Source: Stutzerimonas stutzeri
GTDB lineage: Bacteria > Pseudomonadota > Gammaproteobacteria > Pseudomonadales > Pseudomonadaceae
Length of the DNA: 64,000 nucleotides
Reading direction: 5' to 3'
Assembly (NCBI RefSeq): GCF_024448985.1
Contig: NZ_JAMOII010000009.1
Location: 1-64,000 of the forward strand
Under the pieces are notes generated by a model. The model was not told the DNA's origin and ran no database searches. It saw nothing but the letters and a program-made list of their open reading frames with translations. This document shows positions 1 to 9,560 of the stretch, in pieces. Within the stretch, counting starts at the first letter, position 1. The number at the start of each line of letters is the position of its first letter. The translations under genes and the position numbers were made by a program.

Positions 1-623
1 CAAGCCATCCGGCGGGCGCTCTCGCTCGAACTGTTGACCGTCTCGGCGCCTCCCGGCCACAGCGAAGCGCTGCGGCCGCTGGAGGTGACGGTTGTTTCGC
101 TGGGTGAAGTGCTGCCCTGGCGCTACCCGGCCCGGCGCGAGCTTCAGTTCGGGGAATGGCTGCGAGAAGACCTTCTAGCGGGCGTCTTCGAGCCGCCTGT
201 TCTGGACATTGACCTTGCGATTCTGTTGTCGAAGGCGAGGCAGCATAGCCTCGCGCTGACGAGGCCAGCGGCGGACAGGCTTTTCGAAGCGGTGCCCAAG
301 CAAGACTTCTACGCTGCGCTCGCTGACACGCTCAGGCAGTGGAACGCGCCCGAGGATTGGCTAGGTGATGAGCGAAATGTCGTGCTCGCGTTGGCTCGCA
401 TCTGGTACAGCGCTTCGACCGGGCGGATCGCGCCGAAAGAGGTTGGGCGGCCTGGCTGCTGAATTGCCTGCCTGCTGAGCGTCAGCCGGTACTGCACGAG
501 GCTCGGCATGCCTACCTGAATGGCGAGATAGATAATCTGGCGGCTCGCGCAGAGGAGACGACGGCGTTCATACGCTTCGCCAGGGCCGCGATCTCTGCCC
601 TGCCTGAAATGTCCAGAACATAA
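1..623 (+). pseudogene. ANT(3'')-like aminoglycoside nucleotidyltransferase, 5'-truncated by the window and frameshifted near the 3' end
   Basis: The frame is open from base 1 and reads like the AadA family, which adenylylates streptomycin and spectinomycin. It has the family block PWRYPARRELQFGEW (about 118-162), whose Glu is the probable catalytic base, then FEPPVLDIDLAILLSKAR and DERNVVLALARIWYSASTGRIAPKEV. The N-terminal nucleotidyltransferase motif is outside the window. After APKEV the frame runs into TGA at 460-462. From 447 the next frame resumes family-like sequence (AAWLLNCLPAERQPVLHEAR, then AYLNGEIDNLAARAEE) and ends at TAA 621-623. One base appears to be missing within the G-rich stretch 441-450. 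Either the gene is a recent frameshift pseudogene or the base is a sequencing error. A strain-level resistance claim cannot be made from this copy. Confidence 0.8.
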
Positions 624-730
624 CCACTCATCCGAGCGCGACGGGCGCAACGAGCATCGGTCATCGTCCCGTAAGAAACCCGGCATAGCGTGCTTTGGCT
701 AACTCCCAATCACCGAATGCCGAGGCCCGC

Positions 731-2959
731 ATGAGAACACCGACCCGCCTGACCCGCACTGCGCTGTCGACCGCGCTGACACTGGCTCTGCTGCCGTTGG
801 CTGCCCAGGCCGCGCCTTCGCGCGCCGCGGAGTACTTCGAGCGGGTCGCGACCTTTCCGGTGTACCGCAACCTTGGCGCCGATGAAAACACGTCGAACCA
901 GACCGTTGCTGAAATCACCGCCGTGAGCCGTGATGGCCGGACGTTGATCTACACCGACAGCCCTGGCAAGCGGATTGGTCTGGTGGACATTCGTGATCCG
1001 AAATCACCGAAGCCGGCGGGCTTCGTGCAGCTCGAAGGCGAGCCGACTTCGGTAGCAGTGCACCAGCACTATGTCCTCGTCGCGGTGAATACCTCGCTCA
1101 GCTTCACCCAGCCCGATGGTGTGCTGGCGGTGTTCGATATTCGCCATCCCGCGCAGCCCAAGCGTGTCGCCACGCTGCCGATGGGTGGGCAACCGGACTC
1201 GATCGCCGTCAGCCCAAGGGGCCGTTATGCCGCGGTGGCAATCGAGAACGAGCGGGACGAGGACCTGAACGACGGGCTGATTCCGCAATTGCCGGCCGGC
1301 TTTCTACGGATCGTCGACCTCAAGGGCCAGCCGTCGCGCTGGAGCACTCGGGATGTTGACCTGACCGGGCTTGCCGATGTGGCCCCAAGTGATCCGGAGC
1401 CGGAGTACGTCACGATCAACGACCAGGATGTCGCCGCCGTCACGCTGCAGGAGAACAATCACATCGTGCTCGTCGATCTGCGCGGTGGTCGTGTGATGCG
1501 TCACTTCAGCGCCGGCCAAGTCGATCTCGAAGGCGTTGATGTGGAAGAAAACGATCGCATCGAACCGGTCGGCGTGCTCAAAGGCAAGCGCCGCGAGCCA
1601 GACGCCATCGCCTGGGTCGGGCCGTTGCTGGCGACCGCCAACGAGGGCGACTACACGGATGCGAACGGCGAGGAAGGCGGTAGCCGCGGCTTCACCCTGT
1701 TCGATTACAACGGCCAGGTTTGGCATGAAGCCGGTGCCTCGATGGAGCATGCTTTCATCCGCGCAGGCCATTACCCGGAAAGCCGCTCGGAGAACAAGGG
1801 CATCGAGCCCGAAGGCATCGCTTCGGCCAGTTTCCGCAAGCAAGACTTCCTGTTCGTGGGCAGCGAGCGCGGCAATGCGGTGGCCGTTTATGACGTGGCG
1901 CGCCCGTGGGCGCCGGTGTTGCATCAGCTTCTGCCGACAGGCATGGGGCCGGAAGGGTTGCTGCCGATCCCGTCGCGCAACCTGTTGGTGGTCAGTAGCG
2001 AGGAAGACTCGGCTGAAGACGGCTATCGCTCCACCCTTTCGATTTATCAATTCGGCGCCAAGACGGCATCGTATCCGGAGATTCGCTCGACGGACAGCCA
2101 GCTGATTCCATGGGGCGCACTCAGTGGCATGGTCGCGGACCGTACGCAAGACAACCGCCTGTACGCCGTGCCGGACAGCTACTACAAGGCGTCGCGAATC
2201 TTCAGCATCGACACGAGCAAAACGCCAGCCCTCATCGACAGGCAGATCGAACTGCGCAAGGCAGGTGAGACGGTCGACTACGACCTGGAGGGAATCGCCC
2301 AGGCCAGTAATGGCGATTTCTGGCTGGCGTCGGAAGGCAACGGCAAGGCCAAGCCGAACCTGCTGATTCGCACCAATGCGCAGGGCGGGGTGCTCGAAGA
2401 ACATGCCCTGCCCGCAGACGTTGCGGCGCAGCAGACCAGCAATGGTTTCGAGGGTGTTGCGGTGGTTGGCGAAGGCGCCAGTACCCGCATTTACGTGGCT
2501 TTCCAGCGGGAATGGAAGAACGACCCGGCCGGAAAGGTGCGCATAGGCGTGCTCAATCCGAACAATGGCGAATGGGGCTTTTATCACTACCCGCTCGACC
2601 CAGCTGTCGAAGGCGGCTGGGTCGGGTTGTCCGAACTCACCTCGATCGGCAACGGCCAGTTCCTGGTCATCGAGCGCGACAACCAGCAGGGACCTGCAGC
2701 CGAAGTCAAACGGCTCTACCGCATCGACCTGAGCGGCATGCAGCCAGTCGCGGAAGGCCAGCGTTTCCCACTGCTCACGAAACAGCTGGAGCGTGACCTG
2801 CTGCCTGACCTAATGAGCACTGGTGGTTGGGTGCTGGACAAGGTCGAAGGCGCGGCCGTCGACAGGCAGGGCCGCCTGTTCGTGGTGACCGATAACGACG
2901 GCGTGGAAGACGCCAGCGGCGAAACGCGCTTCATGCGTCTTGGCACGATCAAGCGATAG
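731..2959 (+). CDS. Exported beta-propeller / esterase-like activity of phytase family protein
   Basis: This 742-residue protein starts at ATG 731, with CGAGG about six bases upstream. The in-frame start at 695 would put 12 polar residues ahead of a good Sec signal peptide (MRTPTRLTRTALSTALTLAL, cleavage near AQA), so 731 is preferred. The N-terminal half has repeated propeller-like blades (SVAVHQHYVLVAVN, DSIAVSPRGRYAAVAIEN) resembling choice-of-anchor I proteins. The C-terminal part (from about residue 480: DYDLEGIAQASNGDFWLASEGNG, GFEGVAVVGEG) matches the esterase-like-activity-of-phytase family. It probably acts in the periplasm or outside the cell on a phospho- or carboxyl-ester, with the substrate unknown. 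It stands alone, with no same-strand partner close by. The domain calls are by recognition only. Confidence 0.8.
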   Translation: MRTPTRLTRTALSTALTLALLPLAAQAAPSRAAEYFERVATFPVYRNLGADENTSNQTVAEITAVSRDGRTLIYTDSPGKRIGLVDIRDPKSPKPAGFVQLEGEPTSVAVHQHYVLVAVNTSLSFTQPDGVLAVFDIRHPAQPKRVATLPMGGQPDSIAVSPRGRYAAVAIENERDEDLNDGLIPQLPAGFLRIVDLKGQPSRWSTRDVDLTGLADVAPSDPEPEYVTINDQDVAAVTLQENNHIVLVDLRGGRVMRHFSAGQVDLEGVDVEENDRIEPVGVLKGKRREPDAIAWVGPLLATANEGDYTDANGEEGGSRGFTLFDYNGQVWHEAGASMEHAFIRAGHYPESRSENKGIEPEGIASASFRKQDFLFVGSERGNAVAVYDVARPWAPVLHQLLPTGMGPEGLLPIPSRNLLVVSSEEDSAEDGYRSTLSIYQFGAKTASYPEIRSTDSQLIPWGALSGMVADRTQDNRLYAVPDSYYKASRIFSIDTSKTPALIDRQIELRKAGETVDYDLEGIAQASNGDFWLASEGNGKAKPNLLIRTNAQGGVLEEHALPADVAAQQTSNGFEGVAVVGEGASTRIYVAFQREWKNDPAGKVRIGVLNPNNGEWGFYHYPLDPAVEGGWVGLSELTSIGNGQFLVIERDNQQGPAAEVKRLYRIDLSGMQPVAEGQRFPLLTKQLERDLLPDLMSTGGWVLDKVEGAAVDRQGRLFVVTDNDGVEDASGETRFMRLGTIKR

Positions 2960-3061
2960 GACCAGCCAGACCGCCTGCTCGGCGGCGCACGTAGCGGTGC
3001 TGGATCGGCGCCTCATCGCTACGTGACGTTGCCTGCGCAGGAGCGGCCAGCGCGGCCACCG

Positions 3062-3391
3062 TCAGGCCGCCATCTTCTCGCACTCCTCGGCGCACTTGCG
3101 GCAAGCCTCGGCGCATGCCTGGCAGTGGTCCGCCTGATGCTTGCTGCATTCGTCGGCACATGCACGGCAAGCTTGTGCGCAGATCCGGCACATTTCCTTC
3201 GACAAGGCGCTATCGCGAGTCATCAGCACGGCGGCAAGCGCGCAGAGATCGGCGCAGTCGCGGTCCAACGTGATGCAGCCGGCCATCATCTTCACGTCTT
3301 CCTCGCGCAGGCAGGACGCCGCGCAGTTTTCGCAGACGAGCGCGCAGTTGGAACATGCCTGGATACACGCCTGATACTTGGAATTGAGCAT
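3062..3391 (-). CDS. Four-helix-bundle copper-storage protein (Csp3-like, cytosolic)
   Basis: This 109-residue protein starts at ATG 3391, preceded on the minus strand by GAGGAG with 8-base spacing. A longer frame to 3493 has no better ribosome site. It contains 19 cysteines, mostly as CxxxC and CxxC pairs (positions 9, 13, 16, 20, 23, 27, 39, 46, 50, 68, 71, 75, 78, 82, 90, 93, 97, 100, 104). This is the pattern of the Csp/DUF326 family, whose four-helix bundles hold many Cu(I) ions in the core. There is no signal peptide, so it is the cytosolic type. It would buffer copper and complement the CopZ/CopA/CueR module at 10.2-13.4 kb, although the two are not adjacent. No CueR box was seen upstream. 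Confidence 0.85.
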   Translation of the reverse strand: MLNSKYQACIQACSNCALVCENCAASCLREEDVKMMAGCITLDRDCADLCALAAVLMTRDSALSKEMCRICAQACRACADECSKHQADHCQACAEACRKCAEECEKMAA

Positions 3392-3574
3392 TCGCTTTTC
3401 TCCTCGGTAGGTCGCTGTTGGTAGGGTCGCCATCCCGACGACACTGATATTTCGTTTGGGGGAGCTGAGTGTCTTAAGTTCAGCCCGATCCACCGAGCGG
3501 TATCCATGTGTTCAGCGCAGCACGGCCTCGGGCGCCGGTACAATGCCCGCCCACTCCACTACGCAAACACGCCG

Positions 3575-4165
3575 ATGACGTTCACCCTCGTAGCGCCTTG
3601 TGAGTTCCAGGAAACCATTCGCAAGAGCCGCTTTCTCGCCACGGCCGCCCCGGTCTCCAGCCCTGAAGAAGCCCAGGCGTTCATTCAGGCGGTCAGCGAT
3701 GCCACCGCGACGCACAATTGCTGGGCGTGGAAGATCGGCAGCCAGTATCGGTTCAGCGATGACGGTGAGCCCGGCGGAACGGCAGGCCGGCCCATGCTGA
3801 CGGCGATCGAAGGTCAGGATTGCGATCGGGTCGTGGTGGTCGTGATCCGCTGGTTCGGTGGCATTCAGCTCGGCACCGGCGGCCTGGCCCGCGCCTATGG
3901 CGGCTCTGCCGCAAAATGTCTGCAGGCGGGCGTGCTTGTCGAGTTGGTCAAACGCGAGCGCTACGGCTGTCATTGCCGCTTTGCCGAGCTGGCTTTGTTC
4001 AAGGCGCGCCTGGGCGAATACGACACCTTGATCGAAAGCGAGACGTTCGATGCAGAGGGCGCCAAACTGGTGCTGGCGTTACCGCCAGAGCAGTGGCCAC
4101 GGCTGCAGCAGACGCTCGCGGACATCAGCCGTGGTCGCAGCGAACTGCGCCTGCTGGACGCCTGA
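3575..4165 (+). CDS. yigZ: YigZ / IMPACT family protein
   Basis: This 196-residue protein (E. coli YigZ is about 204) starts at ATG 3575. An upstream in-frame start at 3506 would add 23 residues that do not look like the family. Family blocks are clear: EFQETIRKSRFLATAAPV near the N-terminus, FSDDGEPGGTAGRPML in the middle, and RWFGGIQLGTGGLARAYGG. The fold is the IMPACT N-terminal domain followed by a small ferredoxin-like C-terminal domain (DUF1949). The biochemical role in bacteria is unsettled; the eukaryotic relative regulates Gcn2 and translation. It stands alone on the plus strand, divergent from the copper-storage gene. Confidence 0.88.
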   Translation: MTFTLVAPCEFQETIRKSRFLATAAPVSSPEEAQAFIQAVSDATATHNCWAWKIGSQYRFSDDGEPGGTAGRPMLTAIEGQDCDRVVVVVIRWFGGIQLGTGGLARAYGGSAAKCLQAGVLVELVKRERYGCHCRFAELALFKARLGEYDTLIESETFDAEGAKLVLALPPEQWPRLQQTLADISRGRSELRLLDA

Positions 4166-4322
4166 CTGCCCCTCTCCGTGGGAACTGCAAGCAACACGGG
4201 AAGTCGCTATTACAACGGCACTGTGTTGGGTCAACCGTTCAACTGCGCGCTTTGTCCCACCGATGCCGTGGTCGTGGAAGTGCCGAAGCACGCATTCCCG
4301 TTGCGATAGAAGGAGTCAACCA

Positions 4323-4619
4323 ATGAAAAGCAATTACAAGTGGGTCATCCCAGGCGCCGTGCTGCTCGCCTCCTTAGGCCTCGCCGGTTGCGATGTAGAA
4401 AAAACCGAAGAAGGCTCTCTGCCGGACGTAGAAGTCGAAGGCGGCAACATGCCCGAATACGATGTGGATGCGCCGGATGTAGATGTTGGTACCGAGGAAA
4501 AGACCATCACGGTGCCTGACGTCGACGTCAATATGCCTGCGGACGACGAGCCGGATATGGGTGAGCCCGTCGAGCCCAGCGTACCGGCTCCAACAACCGA
4601 GCCGACGCCTCAGAACTGA
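4323..4619 (+). CDS. Small acidic lipoprotein with PDVDV repeats
   Basis: This 98-residue protein has ATG 4323 behind an AGGAG-type ribosome site ending six bases upstream. It has a lipoprotein signal peptide (about residues 1-22) with lipobox LAGC, so the mature protein begins at Cys23. The mature part is strongly acidic and low-complexity, with recurring DVEVEG, DVDAPDVDV, VPDVDVNMP and then a Pro/Thr-rich tail. No catalytic motif is visible. The spacing of Asp/Glu could suit divalent cation binding, which is inference. Similar short hypothetical lipoproteins occur in pseudomonads. Given the signal and ribosome site it is very likely a real gene of unknown function. Confidence 0.85.
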   Translation: MKSNYKWVIPGAVLLASLGLAGCDVEKTEEGSLPDVEVEGGNMPEYDVDAPDVDVGTEEKTITVPDVDVNMPADDEPDMGEPVEPSVPAPTTEPTPQN

Positions 4620-6072
<1,453 letters not shown>

Positions 6073-6102
6073 TAGGCAGCGGGTCGCCCTGCGCAACCCG
6101 CA

Positions 6103-7020
6103 TCAATGCGCGAACGGTGCCTGCTGGAGCAGTAGCCGGCATCGATCGACGAGATGTTCGCGCAACAGCCGTACCATCTCGCCCAGATGTGCACGATGAG
6201 CACAGATCAGGTTCAGCGGCGCCGGCTCGCCCAGCAGCTCCGGCAACAGCACGACCAGACGTCCCGCCTGCACATCCTGGGCAACGTCCAGCCACGATTT
6301 ATATACCAATCCCCGTCCTGCCAACGCCCAGCGCCGCACTACATCGGCATCGTCACTGATGCGATCACCGCTCACGATCTGCTCCAGTTCACGTCGACCG
6401 TCGTAAAAGCACCAGCGCTCGTGAACCCGCCCCGCCAGCATGAAGCGCAGGCAGTTGTGGTCAGTGAGCTCGGCCAGCGAGCGCGGCGCCCCATGTGCGG
6501 CAAGGTAGTCAGGCGCGGCGCAGAGCACGCGGCGATTAGCGGTCGCCACGGGCAGCGCTACCAGGCTGGAGTCCTCCGGCTGGCCGTAGCGCAACGCGAT
6601 ATCGACCGGCTGTCGAAACAGATCGGCATTGCGATCAGCCAGTAACAATCGAAGGCCCAAGCGCGGATGCAACACCTGAAATTCGTCCAGCCAAGGCAAG
6701 AGCACATTGCGGCCGAAGTCCGACGGAGCCGATAGCTGCAGCGTCCCACTGATGGTCGCCTTCCCTCCCGCCAGCAGTTGCTGCCCGTCGACAAGGCTCT
6801 GCAAAGCCGAGCGCGCATGAGGCAGATACAGCTCGCCTTCACCTGTCAGCCTCAGGCTACGGGTCGAACGCGCCAGCAACCGACAGCCCAGCTCCGCTTC
6901 AAGCCGCTTGAGGGCCATGCTTGCCACGGCAGGCGACAGCTCCAGCCGCCGAGCTGCGGCAGACAGGCTTCCCAGCTGAGCGGTCAGGACAAACACGTGG
7001 AGGTCATCGGCACGCAGCAT
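6103..7020 (-). CDS. LysR family transcriptional regulator
   Basis: This 305-residue protein has a typical N-terminal winged helix-turn-helix (ADDLHVFVLTAQLGSLSAAA, then RRLELSPAVASMALKRLEAELG, residues about 4-60). A LysR substrate-binding domain follows (about 90-300, starting SGTLQLSAPSDFGRNVLLPWL). The start at 7020 places the DNA-binding helix at the usual distance from Met. In-frame starts at 7089 and 7146 would run toward or into the divergent gene. No clear Shine-Dalgarno precedes 7020, so the start is the less certain part. It is divergent from the alcohol dehydrogenase at 7126, its likely target, and an inverted repeat lies between them. The inducer is unknown. Confidence 0.88.
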   Translation of the reverse strand: MLRADDLHVFVLTAQLGSLSAAARRLELSPAVASMALKRLEAELGCRLLARSTRSLRLTGEGELYLPHARSALQSLVDGQQLLAGGKATISGTLQLSAPSDFGRNVLLPWLDEFQVLHPRLGLRLLLADRNADLFRQPVDIALRYGQPEDSSLVALPVATANRRVLCAAPDYLAAHGAPRSLAELTDHNCLRFMLAGRVHERWCFYDGRRELEQIVSGDRISDDADVVRRWALAGRGLVYKSWLDVAQDVQAGRLVVLLPELLGEPAPLNLICAHRAHLGEMVRLLREHLVDRCRLLLQQAPFAH

Positions 7021-7039
7021 TTTCAATAATCCGTTGAAA
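7021..7039. promoter_or_regulatory. Candidate LysR operator (TTTCAA-N7-TTGAAA)
   Basis: A perfect 6-bp inverted repeat with a 7-base spacer lies immediately upstream of the LysR start and about 90 bases before the divergent dehydrogenase. It contains the T-N11-A arrangement that LysR regulators prefer. It would suit autorepression plus control of the divergent gene. Its closeness to the proposed LysR start codon is unusual and may mean that the true start is different. Confidence 0.45.
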
Positions 7040-7125
7040 GAGCCTCTGCGGAATATGCTGTTTTTCTTCGTGGCGCGAAAGCCGAACATGACGGCATTCC
7101 GCTTTCCATCCCCGAGGAGACCACC

Positions 7126-8139
7126 ATGAAAGCCATCGGCTACCAACAGTCGCTACCCATCGGCGATCCGCGCTCATTGCTCGATATTGAACTGCATGAT
7201 CCGACGCCTGGCCCGCACGATCTGCTGGTGGAAGTACGCGCCATCTCGGTAAACCCCGTGGATACCAAGATTCGCATGCGCGTCCAGCCGGAAGACGGCC
7301 AGCAGCAGGTGCTCGGCTGGGACGCGGCTGGCGTGGTGCGTGCGGTAGGTAGCGAGGTCAGCCTGTTCAAGCCCGGCGATGAGGTCTTCTACGCCGGGGC
7401 GCTGGATCGGCCAGGGGCCAATAGCGAGCTGCATCTTGTCGATGAACGCATTGTTGGCCGCAAACCGACCAGCCTCGATTTCGCTGCAGCTGCGGCGCTA
7501 CCGCTGACCTCGATAACCGCATGGGAGCTGCTGTTCGAACGCTTGCAGGTCAGCGAAGGCAAGGAAGACCGGGGCCAGCGTCTGCTCATCGTCGGCGCGG
7601 CGGGCGGTGTCGGTTCCATCCTCACGCAGCTGGCGCGTCAGCTGACCGGACTGCAGGTGATCGGCAGCGCCTCGCGCAGTGATACCCAGGCCTGGGTTCG
7701 CGAGCTCGGCGCCCATGAGGTGATCGATCACAGCCAGCCGCTGGCCGCAGAGCTCCTGCGTCACGGCATCAGCAACGTCACACACGTTGCCAGCCTGACC
7801 CACACCGACCTGCACTTGCCGCAGATCGTCGAGGCGTTGCAGCCACAAGGTCGTCTGGCCCTGATCGATGACCCGGCGAGCCTCGACATCAGCCTGCTCA
7901 AGCGCAAGAGCCTTTCGCTGCACTGGGAGTTCATGTACACCCGTTCGCTCTACCAGACGCCGGACATGATTGCGCAGCACCATTTGCTCAACCGCGTCGC
8001 GGAGCTGATCGACAGCGGTGTGCTTAAGACCACCCTGGGTGAGCACTACGGCACGATAAACGCCGAAAACCTGCGCCGCGCCCACGCCTTCATCGAAAGC
8101 GGCAAGGCCAAGGGCAAGATCGTCCTCGAAGGGTTTTGA
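7126..8139 (+). CDS. Zinc-binding-type alcohol dehydrogenase family / quinone oxidoreductase-like protein
   Basis: This 337-residue protein starts at ATG 7126 after a strong GAGGAG site. It is a medium-chain dehydrogenase/reductase: a GroES-like N-terminal domain (residues about 1-120, with VEVRAISVNPVDTKIR and LGWDAAGVVRAVGS) followed by a Rossmann NADP domain with the glycine motif VGAAGGVGSILTQLARQ near residue 165. The Cys/His ligands of catalytic zinc are absent, so it is a zinc-independent quinone oxidoreductase-type enzyme despite the family name. It is divergent from a LysR regulator, a common arrangement for electrophile- or quinone-responsive reductases. The substrate is unknown. 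Confidence 0.85.
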   Translation: MKAIGYQQSLPIGDPRSLLDIELHDPTPGPHDLLVEVRAISVNPVDTKIRMRVQPEDGQQQVLGWDAAGVVRAVGSEVSLFKPGDEVFYAGALDRPGANSELHLVDERIVGRKPTSLDFAAAAALPLTSITAWELLFERLQVSEGKEDRGQRLLIVGAAGGVGSILTQLARQLTGLQVIGSASRSDTQAWVRELGAHEVIDHSQPLAAELLRHGISNVTHVASLTHTDLHLPQIVEALQPQGRLALIDDPASLDISLLKRKSLSLHWEFMYTRSLYQTPDMIAQHHLLNRVAELIDSGVLKTTLGEHYGTINAENLRRAHAFIESGKAKGKIVLEGF

Positions 8140-8169
8140 ACCGATCCCGCCGCGCCCCGGGCTGCGTCC

Positions 8170-9360
8170 TCAGGAGGATGGAGCCCGCGACGCATTCGTT
8201 TGCTGACCGGTGTACCAGGCCAGACACGCAGCCATCAGCGCGCAGACCGTAATCACCAACGCCATGGGCACCGCCGTGCCGTTGTGCAGCGCGCCGACCG
8301 CCGTCGATGCGCCAGCCGCGACCCCGAATTGCAGACTACCCATCAGCGCGGAGGCCAGCCCCGCCTGCTGGCCCTGGCTGGCCATCGCGCAGGCGGTCGC
8401 ATTCGGCAGGATGCTGCCAAGGCTTCCCAATCCCATGAACAGCGGGATCAGCAATGGCCAGAGCGACTCCGGCTGGCTCCAGGCAATCACCAACAGCGCG
8501 GCGCCGCAGGCGAAGTAGAACCAGACGAAACGCCGCAACCAGAACCCAGGGCCACGAAGCCGCAGCAATCGCGCATTGATCTGCGATATCACGATGAACC
8601 CCGCCGCGTTACAGCCGAACAGCCAACCGTAGTGCTCGGCGGGGATGCCGTATAGCTCGATGAATATGAACGGGGAACCGGCGATGTAGGCAAACATGCC
8701 CGCCATCGACACGCCGCCACAGAGCGCGAAGGCGATGAACTCGCGATCACGGAAGAGTCCGAGATAACGCCCCAGCGTGCCGCCGAGCGGGTGTTTCGGT
8801 GCATCGGCCGGGAGCGTTTCAGGCAACCGCAGGGCAACCGCGAGACCGCACAGTGCGCTGAAAATCGTCAGCGCGACGAAGATCGATTGCCAGCCAAACG
8901 CATTCATCAGCAGCCCGCCGGCCAGCGGCGCAAGAATCGGTGCCACGCCCATCACCAGCATCAGCTGGGAGAACACCTTGGCGCCCTGAACAGGATCGCA
9001 GCTGTCGCGCACCACCGCGCGGGTCACCACGATACCGGCGCATCCGCCGAGCGCCTGGACCACGCGTGCGGCAATCAACCAGTCCAGAGTCGGCGCAAAG
9101 GAGCACGCCAGCGACGCCAGGGTAAACAGCGTCACGCCGATCAACAGCGGCCAGCGCCGCCCGTAGCGATCGGCCAGGGGCCCGTAAATCAACTGGCCGA
9201 CCGCAAGGCCGATGAAATAGGCTGCCAGCGACAGTTGCACATGCTCGACATCGGTAGAGAATGCCCGCGCCATCGCCGGAAACGCGGGCAGGTAGAAGTC
9301 GATGGCCAGCGGACCAAAGGCGCTGAGGGCACCCAGAATCAGGAGAAGCGGGAGGGGCAT
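8170..9360 (-). CDS. Bcr/CflA family MFS multidrug efflux transporter
   Basis: This 396-residue protein starts at ATG 9360. A longer frame to 9459 would prepend a basic, non-membrane segment. It has twelve hydrophobic segments. The first loop has the Bcr/CflA signature FGPLAIDFYLPAFPAMARAF, and the MFS loop 2-3 motif GPLADRYGRRWPLLIG is present. The family exports drugs such as bicyclomycin, sulfonamides or chloramphenicol by proton antiport across the inner membrane. It is divergent from a TetR repressor at 9561, with an operator-like repeat between them, so drug-inducible expression is likely. The actual substrate cannot be read from the sequence. Confidence 0.9.
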   Translation of the reverse strand: MPLPLLLILGALSAFGPLAIDFYLPAFPAMARAFSTDVEHVQLSLAAYFIGLAVGQLIYGPLADRYGRRWPLLIGVTLFTLASLACSFAPTLDWLIAARVVQALGGCAGIVVTRAVVRDSCDPVQGAKVFSQLMLVMGVAPILAPLAGGLLMNAFGWQSIFVALTIFSALCGLAVALRLPETLPADAPKHPLGGTLGRYLGLFRDREFIAFALCGGVSMAGMFAYIAGSPFIFIELYGIPAEHYGWLFGCNAAGFIVISQINARLLRLRGPGFWLRRFVWFYFACGAALLVIAWSQPESLWPLLIPLFMGLGSLGSILPNATACAMASQGQQAGLASALMGSLQFGVAAGASTAVGALHNGTAVPMALVITVCALMAACLAWYTGQQTNASRAPSS

Positions 9361-9448
9361 TGAGGAACTCGCAGAATGGAAAAGTCGATTCGCTAGCGCA
9401 GAACGGGTAGCGGCTGATATCGAACGTTTACAGGAACGGTAAGATGCT

Positions 9449-9473
9449 GTTACATACAAGGGCGTTTGTAAAC
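9449..9473. promoter_or_regulatory. TtgR-type operator between MFS exporter and TetR gene
   Basis: The site contains TTACAT and TTTGTAAAC as an imperfect dyad. On the minus strand it reads GTTTACAAAC, eight bases, ATGTAAC. This matches my memory of the P. putida TtgR operator (TTTACAAAC, eight bases, ATGTAA) in both half-sites and spacing. A further half-site GTTTACA lies at 9426-9432. Its position between the two divergent starts fits a single repressor controlling both genes. Confidence 0.55.
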
Positions 9474-9560
9474 AGCCAAAGTTGCAGAGATTGAGGTATC
9501 AACTCAGCACCATCCGCCTTCAGGACCCTAACGCAGCCTCGACGCTGCCGTAGTGCAGAC

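Noticed and set aside
1304-2587. A 427-codon open frame on the minus strand within the phytase-like gene
   Set aside because: It is antisense to a gene with a signal peptide and clear family features. The translation is Arg/His/Ala-rich with no recognisable domain, typical of high-GC shadow frames.
3506-3574. Longer start for YigZ at 3506
   Set aside because: The additional 23 residues are unlike the family, and the protein length from 3575 already fits.
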